DNA of 64,000 nucleotides from Rhizobium sp. L51/94. Its GTDB lineage: Bacteria > Pseudomonadota > Alphaproteobacteria > Rhizobiales > Rhizobiaceae. The translations under genes were made by a program, and so were the position numbers. Below are positions 9,380-17,140 of the stretch, piece by piece. The first letter of the stretch is position 1. Each line of letters opens with the position of its first letter. Below the pieces are notes generated by a model. The model ran no database searches. It was not told the origin of the DNA and saw nothing but the letters and a program-made list of their open reading frames with translations. The DNA lies in contig NZ_CP072144.1 in the NCBI RefSeq assembly GCF_019355555.1, positions 186,001-250,000 of the forward strand, read 5' to 3'.

Positions 9380-9664
9380 ATGACCAACCTTACGACAACC
9401 GTCGTCGTCGCCTCTCTGGCAACGGCCTTGAGCCTCATCGGCGCCGTCTCGGCCTCGGCCGCCGATGCCAAGAAGGAAAAATGCTACGGCGTCGCCCTCA
9501 AGGGCCAGAACGATTGCGCCGCCGGTGCCGGCACCACATGCGCCGGTACCTCCAAGGTCGACTACCAGCAGAACTCCTGGAAGCTCGTTCCCGCCGGCAG
9601 CTGCGTCACGATGACGACACCCAAGGGCCACGGCACGCTGACCCAGGGTCCGGCCCCGATCTGA
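9380..9664 (+). CDS. bufA: BufA1-family (DUF2282) bufferin-type RiPP precursor, copy 2
   Basis: Second precursor of 94 residues with its own signal peptide (ending ASA) and the same four-cysteine layout: KCYGVALKGQNDCAAG is nearly identical to copy 1. It differs in the loop before Cys3 (GAGTTCAG against GKHDCAG) and has a longer C-terminal tail. Clearly a tandem duplication that has diverged in signal peptide and tail. Followed by a strong hairpin before the maturase gene. Confidence 0.88.
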   Translation: MTNLTTTVVVASLATALSLIGAVSASAADAKKEKCYGVALKGQNDCAAGAGTTCAGTSKVDYQQNSWKLVPAGSCVTMTTPKGHGTLTQGPAPI

Positions 9665-9694
9665 GCCTACTGCGAGGCGACCTCAGCCAAGAGC

Positions 9695-9717
9695 GGCGGC
9701 ACGATTGTCGTGCCGCC
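9695..9717 (+). terminator. hairpin between bufferin precursors and maturase gene
   Basis: GGCGGCACGA, TTG loop, TCGTGCCGCC: a perfect 10-bp GC-rich stem 24 bp before the bufB ATG. A C-run rather than a T-run follows, so it is probably a partial attenuator or mRNA stabiliser that keeps precursor mRNA in excess over maturase mRNA. Confidence 0.6.
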
Positions 9718-9740
9718 CCCGTTATCGAAGGGAGAGTGCC

Positions 9741-10595
9741 ATGAAATCCCCCACACTGCCGGGCCGTGCCGGCGTCGGCTTCAAACCGGAGCATTTTTCC
9801 GCCATCGATGCCGAGCGACAGCCGATCGGCTTCTTCGAGGTGCATGCCGAAAACTACATGGGTGCCGGCGGACCGCCGCATGCCCGCCTTAGCCGCCTGC
9901 GCGAGGATTATGCCCTGTCGATCCATGGCGTCGGCCTCTCCATCGGCTCGATGCAGGCGCTCGACACCGCGCATCTCTACAGGCTCAAGATGCTCTGCGA
10001 TCGCTACGAGCCGGAGAGCTTTTCCGAGCACCTGGCCTGGTCGAGCCACGACAGCGTTTTCCTCAACGACCTGCTACCGCTTCCCTATACGGAGGAGACG
10101 CTGGCCCGTGTCGCGGAACATATAGACGAGGTGCAGACGACGATGAAGCGCCAGATGCTGCTGGAAAATCCGGCCACCTACCTGCTGTTCGAGGAGAGTT
10201 GCATCGACGAAACCGAGTTCCTTGCGGAACTGGTCCGTCGCACCGGCTGCGGCCTGTTGCTGGACGTCAACAACGTCTTCGTCGCCTCCACCAACCATCA
10301 CATGAACCCCCGCGAGTACCTTGCCCGCTTCCCGCTGCAGGCCGTGCGCGAAATTCATCTGAGCGGCCATTCCGAAACCACCGACGACGCCGGCGCGCCG
10401 CTGCTGATCGATAGCCACGACACGCCGGTCAAGGATCCCGTCTGGGCGCTCTACGAAGAGGTAATTGCCCGCACCGGCCCCGTAGCGAGCCTGGTGGAAT
10501 GGGACAACGACGTTCCGTCCTGGGCTATCTTGCGTGCCGAAGCGGAAATGGCCGATGCAATCCTGCAACGGGCCGCTGCCCGCCAAGCAGCCTGA
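9741..10595 (+). CDS. bufB: MNIO-family (DUF692) bufferin maturase BufB
   Basis: Cytoplasmic TIM-barrel enzyme of 284 residues in the multinuclear non-heme iron oxidase (MbnB/TglH/HvfB) family. Metal-binding motifs of the family are visible: SIHGVGLS near residue 66, MLLENPATY near 142, LLLDVNNVFV near 176, EIHLSGH near 208 and VEWDND near 255. Expected to oxidise precursor cysteines. The ATG at 9741 follows GAAGGGAG. The BufC-like gene starts 7 bp after its stop. The tandem precursors upstream are its obvious substrates. Confidence 0.9.
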   Translation: MKSPTLPGRAGVGFKPEHFSAIDAERQPIGFFEVHAENYMGAGGPPHARLSRLREDYALSIHGVGLSIGSMQALDTAHLYRLKMLCDRYEPESFSEHLAWSSHDSVFLNDLLPLPYTEETLARVAEHIDEVQTTMKRQMLLENPATYLLFEESCIDETEFLAELVRRTGCGLLLDVNNVFVASTNHHMNPREYLARFPLQAVREIHLSGHSETTDDAGAPLLIDSHDTPVKDPVWALYEEVIARTGPVASLVEWDNDVPSWAILRAEAEMADAILQRAAARQAA

Positions 10596-10602
10596 GGTCG
10601 CC

Positions 10603-11358
10603 ATGTCCCTCGACACACAGGCCCAGTTTGCTAACGCCCTGGGCGACCCGCGCCGCGACATGCCGGACGGCCTGACCGCCTGGAACGGGCGGCACCCCGC
10701 ACGGCGGTTCGACGTCTACCGCAACAACGTCGCCATGGCCCTGACAGGCGCGTTGTCGGCGCGGTTTCCGGTCACTGTCGAGATCGTCGGCGAGGCATTC
10801 TTTACAGCCATGGCGCTTGAATTCGTCCGCTGCCATCCACCACTTTCGCCTCTGCTTCTGGCCTACGGTGACGATTTTGCCGCCTTCGTGGTTGAGTTCG
10901 AACCGGCCCGGGAATTGACCTATCTGCCCGATGTCATCCGCCTGGAGGCTGCCCGCAGCATGGCCTATAACGCCGGGGACAGCATGCCGCTCGACGGCGC
11001 AGAGCTTGCAACGGTTGCGCCGGAGCATCTCGCCGGGGTCATTATCCGACCGCATCCGTCAATGTCCGTCCTGCGCTTCACCACGCCGGCCGTTACCATC
11101 TGGGCGATGAATGCGGGGGAACTGGAGCTCGCGCCGATAGACGATTGGCGCGGTGAAGACGCGATGATCGTCAGGCCGCAAATGATCGTCAATATTCATC
11201 GCCTGCCACCGGGCGGAGCAACCTTCGTGACGGCGCTGGCCGAAGGCCAAACGCTCGGGACGGCGGCAGTGGCTGCCATCAATGAGGCCCCAGACTTCGA
11301 CCTGTCCACCAATCTCGCGGGCATCCTGCAATCCGGCGCCTTCGCCGCAATCATCTGA
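10603..11358 (+). CDS. bufC: BufC-like RiPP maturase partner (DUF2063 / HvfC-BufC family)
   Basis: Protein of 251 residues with an N-terminal DUF2063 domain (about 8-100, with the typical LTAWNGRHPARRFDVYRNNV and FPVTVEIVGEAFF) and a less conserved C-terminal part. In MNIO systems such partners bind the precursor leader and present it to the oxidase. Lies 7 bp behind bufB and 18 bp before doxX. It was once annotated as DNA-binding; its place next to the MNIO gene makes RiPP maturation much more likely. Confidence 0.87.
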   Translation: MSLDTQAQFANALGDPRRDMPDGLTAWNGRHPARRFDVYRNNVAMALTGALSARFPVTVEIVGEAFFTAMALEFVRCHPPLSPLLLAYGDDFAAFVVEFEPARELTYLPDVIRLEAARSMAYNAGDSMPLDGAELATVAPEHLAGVIIRPHPSMSVLRFTTPAVTIWAMNAGELELAPIDDWRGEDAMIVRPQMIVNIHRLPPGGATFVTALAEGQTLGTAAVAAINEAPDFDLSTNLAGILQSGAFAAII

Positions 11359-11376
11359 TCCATCTGGAGACACATC

Positions 11377-11859
11377 ATGACCGACGATATAACCCTGGCC
11401 GCAAGGCCGGACCGCACGCTGCTGGGGAAAAGTCGCGCCATACTGCGTCTCCTCGATCGTATTCCGCACGACGCAATCGCATTGCTTTCGCGGCTGTCGA
11501 TTGCCGCCGTCTTCTGGCAATCGGGCGAAACGAAGGTCGACGGCTGGCATGTCACCGACAATGCCGTCTATCTGTTCGAGACGGAGTACAAGCTGCCTTT
11601 CGTCGATCCATGGCTTGCAGCCCACCTGTCGGCATTCGCCGAACATTTTTTCCCCCTGCTGCTGGTGATCGGGTTTGCCAGCCGGCTCTCGGCACTGGCA
11701 CTGCTGGGGATGACTTTGGTCATCGAGATCTTCGTCTATCCCGACGCTTGGCCAACCCACGGCACATGGGCTGTCTGCTTCCTCGTCATCATCGCCGGCG
11801 GACCCGGAAGACTGTCCGTCGATCATCTCATCGCCCGTCGTACAGGCGTCACCATCTGA
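11377..11859 (+). CDS. DoxX-family membrane protein
   Basis: Inner-membrane protein of 160 residues with four predicted helices and the DoxX pattern (ALLSRLSIAAVFWQSGETK, then FAEHFFPLLLVIGFASRLSALALL). DoxX-type genes often end bufferin and other DUF692 operons, where a redox or maturation role is suspected but not proven. Preceded by CTGGAGA and 18 bp after bufC, so probably in the same transcript. Confidence 0.85.
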   Translation: MTDDITLAARPDRTLLGKSRAILRLLDRIPHDAIALLSRLSIAAVFWQSGETKVDGWHVTDNAVYLFETEYKLPFVDPWLAAHLSAFAEHFFPLLLVIGFASRLSALALLGMTLVIEIFVYPDAWPTHGTWAVCFLVIIAGGPGRLSVDHLIARRTGVTI

Positions 11860-11961
11860 AGGCAAAACTATCCGTATTCGGGCAAGCCGGTATTTGTTTC
11901 TACGAGGTTGCTCGCCATCGCAAGTCAAGGAAATCAGGGACTTGTTAACTAAACTTGGCCC

Positions 11962-11979
11962 CTGTAAGCTTCTTGTAAT
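11962..11979 (+). promoter_or_regulatory. response-regulator-type direct repeat upstream of the cupredoxin gene
   Basis: CTGTAAG-CTTC-TTGTAAT: two near-identical heptamers 11 bp apart, 56 bp before the cupredoxin ATG. The same phased element occurs at 15745, 18472 and 18873. OmpR/PhoB-family regulators bind direct repeats with this period. Confidence 0.5.
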
Positions 11980-11997
11980 AAACACTCGCGATGAAGC

Positions 11998-12019
11998 TTG
12001 CACGGTAATCACCGTGCAA
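11998..12019. promoter_or_regulatory. perfect inverted repeat abutting the cupredoxin ribosome-binding site
   Basis: TTGCACGGT-AATC-ACCGTGCAA, a 9-bp perfect palindrome ending two bases before AGGAGG. It could be an operator or an RNA hairpin controlling access to the ribosome-binding site. Confidence 0.5.
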
Positions 12020-12035
12020 AAAGGAGGACGTGTCG

Positions 12036-12470
12036 ATGAATGTCTTGAAAATGACTTTTGCCACTGTTGCGGCAGTAACTCTGGTCGCCTTTGCTTCGCC
12101 CTCATGGGCCGAGACGACGATCAAGGTGGTTGAAACCGGCGAGGGCGGGGGCGCTATGGGTCTCAAGCTCGATCCGATGACCGTCAAGGCCGGCCCGGCT
12201 GTCCTTTCTGTTCACAACGATGCAGCGACGGAAAATCACGAGATGATCGTGGTCAAGCTCAAGTCGGCCGACCAGAAGATCCCGTTGAACACCGCCAAGC
12301 ACCGGGTCGACGAGAAGCAGCTGAAGAGCCTTGGTGAAGTCTCCGACCTGAAGCCAGGCGCCAACGGCGAGCTCAAGGTCAATCTGAAGCCCGGCAGCTA
12401 CCTTGTGTTCTGCAACATCAAGGGACACTATGAAGCTGGCATGGCTGCAACCTTGACAGTCACGCCCTGA
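12036..12470 (+). CDS. periplasmic cupredoxin (plastocyanin-like blue copper protein)
   Basis: Secreted protein of 144 residues with a signal peptide (about residues 1-25, ending SWA). The type 1 copper ligand pattern is complete: the His of ATENHEM in the middle, then Cys, His and Met in YLVFCNIKGHYEAGM near the C-terminus. Probably carries electrons or copper in the periplasm. The ATG at 12036 is preferred to a GTG at 12030 because AGGAGG (12022-12027) is correctly spaced only for the ATG. Followed by two c-type cytochrome genes and preceded by the bufferin operon, which suggests copper or redox physiology. Confidence 0.88.
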   Translation: MNVLKMTFATVAAVTLVAFASPSWAETTIKVVETGEGGGAMGLKLDPMTVKAGPAVLSVHNDAATENHEMIVVKLKSADQKIPLNTAKHRVDEKQLKSLGEVSDLKPGANGELKVNLKPGSYLVFCNIKGHYEAGMAATLTVTP

Positions 12471-12606
12471 AACCAGCCGAGGTCGCCCCCGCTCGATGGC
12501 GCGGCCTCGACCCCTCGTCGTTGACAGCCAGCAGGTTCGCGAAACGCCCGACAGTGCCTTTCCGGCCACCACCTGGACAGAGTTCCTCATGATCGGAGAC
12601 AAAGCT

Positions 12607-13047
12607 ATGCGCGCCAAAATGATGATGACTACATTCGTCGTTGCAATGGGATTGACTGCCGCCTTCGCTGCTGACGAGGGAACCAAGCCTGCCCGCGAGG
12701 CCATGATGAAGAAGATCGGCGGTTCCGTCGGCATCATGGCGGCAATGGCAAAGGGCGACAAGCCATACGATGCAGCGGCAGTGAAAGCTGCTCTCATGAC
12801 GATTTCGGAAACGGCCAAGGCCTTCCCGGACCAGTTCAAGCCGGATTCGGACAAGACCGACAAGGCTGCAAGCCCGAAGATCTGGGAAAACCCGGCCGAC
12901 TTCAAGGCGCATGCCGACAAGCTCTCGGCCGATGCCGAGATGATCGCCATGAAACTGCCGGCAGACGCTGCAGCCCTCGGCCCGGCATTGAAGCAGCTCG
13001 GCGCGGATTGCAGCAGCTGTCATCAGGTCTACCGGCAGAAGGAGTAG
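12607..13047 (+). CDS. cytochrome c' family protein (c-type cytochrome, PF01322)
   Basis: Secreted protein of 146 residues with a signal peptide (to about residue 22, ending AFA), a four-helix-bundle body and a single heme motif CSSCH at residues 135-139, the C-terminal position diagnostic of class II cytochromes. Such proteins bind NO or act as electron carriers. The ATG at 12607 is favoured over 12589 by GGAGAC 6 bases before it. It lies between the cupredoxin and diheme cytochrome genes on the same strand. Confidence 0.87.
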   Translation: MRAKMMMTTFVVAMGLTAAFAADEGTKPAREAMMKKIGGSVGIMAAMAKGDKPYDAAAVKAALMTISETAKAFPDQFKPDSDKTDKAASPKIWENPADFKAHADKLSADAEMIAMKLPADAAALGPALKQLGADCSSCHQVYRQKE

Positions 13048-13118
13048 CGCGCCTCCGGTTGCAGCGGCGCGTTGACTGACATCGCCAAATCCGCCGAAAC
13101 TGAAATGGGAGGAAGACC

Positions 13119-14033
13119 TTGATCCTGAATTTTCGGCGGGTCCTGGCAATCATTGCTGGCGCCGCCCTTGCTGGCGTGGCGGGATTTTATGTCCTGACCA
13201 AGCCAACTCCACTTCCCGATAGCCATTGGGCCAACCTCGGAACTCCGGACGTCAAGAAGGGCGAGATGGTTTTCTGGACGGGCGGCTGTTCGAGCTGCCA
13301 TGCGGCCAAAGGTGCGGAAGGCGATGCAAAGCTCGTCCTCTCCGGCGGCCTCGCGCTCAAGAGCCCGTTTGGCACGTTTCATGTGCCGAACATCTCCCCG
13401 GATGACACCGCAGGTCTTGGCAAGTGGACACTTGCGCAGTTCGGCAACGCCATGAAACGCGGCGTTGGACCCGACGGCGAACATCTTTATCCGGCTTTCC
13501 CTTACGGCTCCTACAGCCGCATGAGCGATGCCGATGTGAACGACCTGTTCGGCTACCTGAAGACATTGCCGAAGAGCAGCAACGTCGCACCACCCCACGA
13601 GCTGCCGTTTCCTTTCAACATCCGGCTGTTGCTCGGCGGCTGGAAACTCTTGTACTTCAGTGAAAAGCCACGCGTCGTGCTGGACAATCCGAGCGACAAG
13701 GTGAAGCGCGGACAATACATCGTCGAGGGACCCGGTCACTGCGGCGAATGCCATACCCCGCGCGATCCGCTGGGTGGCTTCAAGGCCGACAGCTGGCTTG
13801 CGGGCGCCCCCAATCCTGAGGGAGAGGGCAACATTCCCGATATCACGCCCGGCTCAAAGTCGATCGGATCCTGGAGCGAAGCCGATATCGCAAGCTATCT
13901 GGAAACCGGCATGACTCCGGATTTCGACAGCGTCGGCGGTTCCATGGTGGAGGTCCAGCAGAACCTCGCCCATCTGCCCGCCTCGGACCGCGAAGCGATC
14001 GCCGCCTATCTCAAGGCGATACCGTCGAGGTGA
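13119..14033 (+). CDS. membrane-anchored diheme cytochrome c
   Basis: Protein of 304 residues with an N-terminal membrane anchor (about residues 8-26) and two cytochrome c domains, heme motifs CSSCH (57-61) and CGECH (208-212). It resembles the cytochrome subunits of membrane alcohol, aldehyde or gluconate dehydrogenases, but no dehydrogenase gene is next to it. The start is a TTG after GGGAGGAAG. Probably co-transcribed with the preceding cytochrome c' gene, 71 bp upstream. Confidence 0.85.
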   Translation: MILNFRRVLAIIAGAALAGVAGFYVLTKPTPLPDSHWANLGTPDVKKGEMVFWTGGCSSCHAAKGAEGDAKLVLSGGLALKSPFGTFHVPNISPDDTAGLGKWTLAQFGNAMKRGVGPDGEHLYPAFPYGSYSRMSDADVNDLFGYLKTLPKSSNVAPPHELPFPFNIRLLLGGWKLLYFSEKPRVVLDNPSDKVKRGQYIVEGPGHCGECHTPRDPLGGFKADSWLAGAPNPEGEGNIPDITPGSKSIGSWSEADIASYLETGMTPDFDSVGGSMVEVQQNLAHLPASDREAIAAYLKAIPSR

Positions 14034-14079
14034 CGCGGGCGAGACGTCATTTGTCCCAACCGCTTGCTTTGAAACCCGA

Positions 14080-15621
14080 TCATTGCGCTGCCTGGCAACC
14101 GCTGGACAGGATATTGCCTGCAGCCCCGGAGACGGCAACGACCGAATAGTCGTCGATGACCCTCGTCCCGGCACGGCGGGCAACGTGCTCGACGGGGCCG
14201 GTGGATCGGAAGCATTTCAGATACTGTGCCAGCCGCCCTTCGCCGGTGCGCACCACCAGCAAGGCAGACTTTTCCGCAAGAGAGGCGTCGGGGCTTTCGA
14301 ATGTGTAGCGCTGCCGATCGACGATCGATTGAACCTTGTCTGCTTGATGCGAATAGAAGGCGATTTCGCCTGTGAGCCCATAGTCGGTCGTGGCGATCCA
14401 TGCGGCACCGGTTTGCTGCCTGCGGCCTTCCAGCTCCGTCGTCAGGTCTTGCCAGCCGATGACCGTGTCGGCCGGGCTCGTAAACGGAACGCGCTCGCCC
14501 ATCGGCGTGGCGAGGTAGAGAGGGAGCAGGGACGACAGTCCTATGCCGACCGGCACGACCCAGAGCCGGAGACGCCTCAGATGGACGTTGCCCGAAGCCT
14601 CACCTGCCACCGCTGCGGCAATGGCAAGCGCCGGGTAGGCAGGGGCAGGCCAGTTCGGATGCACCCAGTCGTGCAGCGAGTGAATGATCAGATACGCGAC
14701 CAGGGGGGCGGTCAGTGCGACCAGAAAGATGAAGGGGTCCGACCGGCGATTTTGGCAATGGCGGCAAAACCGCCAGACCGCAATACCCGCGAAGATGGCG
14801 ATGACCGGGTTCATCAGTCCGAATTGCCCGCCGATGAATGTGGCAAGCGAGTTGAGCGCCGGATGATGATCGCCGAGCCGGCCGAACTGCTTGGCAAAGG
14901 ACGCCCAGCCATGATCTGCATTCCAGACCAGCACCGGCATGAAGACCGCAAAGGCCGCCAAGCCTCCCAGCAGGATCCATGGGCTAAAGCGCCAGCGTAC
15001 GGCCCTGGGATCAAGTAAGAGCCACAGCAGGATCCCGGGACCGATGAAGAAGTTGGTGTACTTGCCGACGCAGCCGGCTCCGGCAAGTACACCGACAACG
15101 ATCCACCAAAGCGGATTTTCCGTGCGTCGCAGGCGCGCCAGGGCCCAGATTGTCAGGGACCAGAACATCACAGACGGCGCATCTGGGGTCGCGAAAATAG
15201 CCTCGAGCCCCACCAGGAACATTGCGTTCAGCCAGACCGCAGAACGAAAAGCCAATCGGGTGTCGTCATAGAGTTCGATGACGGTCGCATACACCGCCAG
15301 CGATGCCACGGAGACCGACAACACGGGTAAGGCGCGAACGCCGAGCGCGGTATCGCCGAAGACATGGGTGGACAGCCATATCCACCAGGCGATCATCGGC
15401 GGATGATCGTAATAACCGGCCGAGGGAACGCGGGACCAAAGCCAGTAATAAGCCTCGTCGGAATTGAGGTCGGTGTGTGCCATGGCAAAGAGCCGAAACG
15501 CCGCGAGCACCGCAGCCAGCAGCATGACCGGCCACCAGTTACCGACGCGTATCCCGCCGGCTTTATAGTGCACGCGGAATGACCTTAAGGATTGCGGACG
15601 CGCGTGTTCGGACGTCAACAA
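14080..15621 (-). CDS. GT39 / ArnT-like lipid-linked glycosyltransferase
   Basis: Polytopic membrane protein of about 513 residues in the PMT_2 (GT39/ArnT/RgtA) family, which moves sugars from polyprenyl phosphate to lipid A, LPS core or protein. The DLNSDEAYYWLWS motif contains the catalytic Asp-Glu region in the first periplasmic loop, followed by GYYDHPPMIAWW. About ten helices follow, then a soluble C-terminal part. In rhizobia, family members (RgtA-D) add galacturonic acid to core or lipid A. The start is uncertain: TTG at 15621, or GTG at 15573 with AAGG nearby. A phased repeat lies about 120 bp upstream. Confidence 0.83.
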   Translation of the reverse strand: MLTSEHARPQSLRSFRVHYKAGGIRVGNWWPVMLLAAVLAAFRLFAMAHTDLNSDEAYYWLWSRVPSAGYYDHPPMIAWWIWLSTHVFGDTALGVRALPVLSVSVASLAVYATVIELYDDTRLAFRSAVWLNAMFLVGLEAIFATPDAPSVMFWSLTIWALARLRRTENPLWWIVVGVLAGAGCVGKYTNFFIGPGILLWLLLDPRAVRWRFSPWILLGGLAAFAVFMPVLVWNADHGWASFAKQFGRLGDHHPALNSLATFIGGQFGLMNPVIAIFAGIAVWRFCRHCQNRRSDPFIFLVALTAPLVAYLIIHSLHDWVHPNWPAPAYPALAIAAAVAGEASGNVHLRRLRLWVVPVGIGLSSLLPLYLATPMGERVPFTSPADTVIGWQDLTTELEGRRQQTGAAWIATTDYGLTGEIAFYSHQADKVQSIVDRQRYTFESPDASLAEKSALLVVRTGEGRLAQYLKCFRSTGPVEHVARRAGTRVIDDYSVVAVSGAAGNILSSGCQAAQ

Positions 15622-15744
15622 CTGCCGCGGCGGACTTATGCAGACACGTCTTTTTCACCAACACGCAAGCGTTCCCTCGATAGGTCCGGTGGCAGGGTCC
15701 ATACCAGACCGGATTCCGAAATGCGACGGCCATTGAAGGCCAAA

Positions 15745-15763
15745 ACTTACGCCAGACTTACAT
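15745..15763 (-). promoter_or_regulatory. response-regulator-type direct repeat upstream of the GT39 gene
   Basis: On the minus strand ATGTAAG-TCTG-GCGTAAG, repeats 11 bp apart, in the 270-bp gap between the GT39 gene and the cytochrome b561 pseudogene. Same type as 11962, 18472 and 18873. Nothing else is recognised in the gap, which is AT-rich around 15780-15830. Confidence 0.5.
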
Positions 15764-15891
15764 AGACAGCTTATCAACCCTTTATTGCATCGTTACGAAT
15801 TTACAATTTATCGAATAGTGTTCAGGTCGATGTCAGCTGTTTGGTATCTTAGCTTTCACCAAGCAGATCACCCAACCTGAAAGATCCCGTC

Positions 15892-16391
15892 TTGGAAAAT
15901 CACCATTCAAATTCGTTTTCGCTGCCGCAGCGTGTGCTTCACTGGCTGACGGTTCTCCTAGTGTTCTTCAACCTGTTGCTTCCCGATGGCATGAGCGAGT
16001 GGAACCGCGCCATCGAGGAGACCGGCTCGGCGAGCGCAGACCAGATCGCAAGCGCCAATATCCACGCCTATGTCGGCATAGCCATATTCTTCATCGTCAT
16101 CGCACGCCTTTTCCGCGCTTCACCAGCGGCGCCCCGGCATCGCCTTCGCAGGAACCGAAGATTTTCAGCATCGCTGCCAAGTTCGCGCATGCAACGCTCT
16201 ACCTCCTGCTGCTTGCCATGCCGCTGACCGGTGGGGCGGCCTACTATTTCGGCATCGACGTCGCAGGCGGTATTCATGCGGATGTGCTGAAGGTTATCCT
16301 CTGGGTGCTGATCGGCGGCCATGTGCTCGGAGCGCTGGTCCACCAGTTCTACTGGAAGACAAATGTCCTGCGCCGGATGACCGTAGGCTGA
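15892..16391 (+). pseudogene. cytochrome b561, broken by a one-base frameshift
   Basis: The product would be a roughly 166-residue di-heme b561 membrane protein. Residues 1-73 (SLPQRVLHWLTVLLVFF, then NIHAYVGIAIFFIVIARL) are read in one frame. The rest (FTSGAPASPSQEPK, then HATLYLLLLAMPLTGGAAYY and GGHVLGALVHQFYWK) is read in another frame. The break is at the four-T run 16109-16112, where one base is missing. All four heme-ligand helices are otherwise intact, so this is a recent mutation, programmed slippage or a sequencing error. No ATG is available; a TTG at 15892 is the likely start. Confidence 0.8.
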
Positions 16392-16462
16392 CGCTGGCAG
16401 CAGCCGTTCCCGCATAGAAAAGCACCACAAAACTTAAACTTCGCCATCTGGAGAACCGTTGG

Positions 16463-17140
16463 ATGCGACTGCTTTTGGTCGAAGACAACAGCCGCCTCGG
16501 CAAACTGACCTGCGGTGCGCTGAAGGCGGCAGGCTTTGCAGCCGATCTGTTTTCGAATGCCGAGGAGGCAGAGGCGGCGATGGCTGTCGTCGCCTACGAT
16601 GTGATTGTGCTCGATCTCGGCCTGCCGGATCGCGACGGCGCGTCGCTGTTGGAGCCCGCCCGGCGGCACGCGCCATCCGCGCCGATCCTCATCCTGACAG
16701 CCCGCGACGATAGCTCGTCTGTGATAGACCTGCTCAACCGTGGCGCCGACGACTACCTCTGCAAGCCGTTCGTCATGGATGTTCTGATTGCACGGGTTCG
16801 CGCGCTGCTGCGCCGGCCGGGAACCATGCGCACGTCGGTCCTCAGCGAGCGCAACGTGGAGCTCGATCCCGCGCAATATCGCGTCCGGGTCGGCGGGCAT
16901 GATCTCGACATCAGCCGTCGCGAGCTTTCGGCGCTGGAACTTCTCATGCGACGGTCCTCGCGCGTTATATCGCGCGCCGATTTCGAGGAATCGATGTACG
17001 GCTTCGGTGAGGAAGTCAGCTCCAACGCGGTGGAGGTGCTCATCCACCGCCTTCGACGGAAGCTGGAAGGGGCAGGGGCGGAGATCGAGATCCACAATCT
17101 GCGCGGCCTCGGCTACATGCTGGCAGAAAAGCGGCCATGA
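16463..17140 (+). CDS. OmpR/PhoB-family response regulator
   Basis: DNA-binding regulator of 225 residues. Receiver domain 1-115 has acidic E7-D8, phosphoacceptor D51 (VIVLDLGLP), T79 and K101 (DDYLCKPF). The winged-helix domain (about 128-222) ends GLGYMLAEKRP. The ATG follows CTGGAGA. Its stop overlaps the kinase start (ATGA). It is the only complete DNA-binding response regulator inside the envelope island, so it is the first candidate to bind the phased direct repeats there. Confidence 0.9.
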   Translation: MRLLLVEDNSRLGKLTCGALKAAGFAADLFSNAEEAEAAMAVVAYDVIVLDLGLPDRDGASLLEPARRHAPSAPILILTARDDSSSVIDLLNRGADDYLCKPFVMDVLIARVRALLRRPGTMRTSVLSERNVELDPAQYRVRVGGHDLDISRRELSALELLMRRSSRVISRADFEESMYGFGEEVSSNAVEVLIHRLRRKLEGAGAEIEIHNLRGLGYMLAEKRP

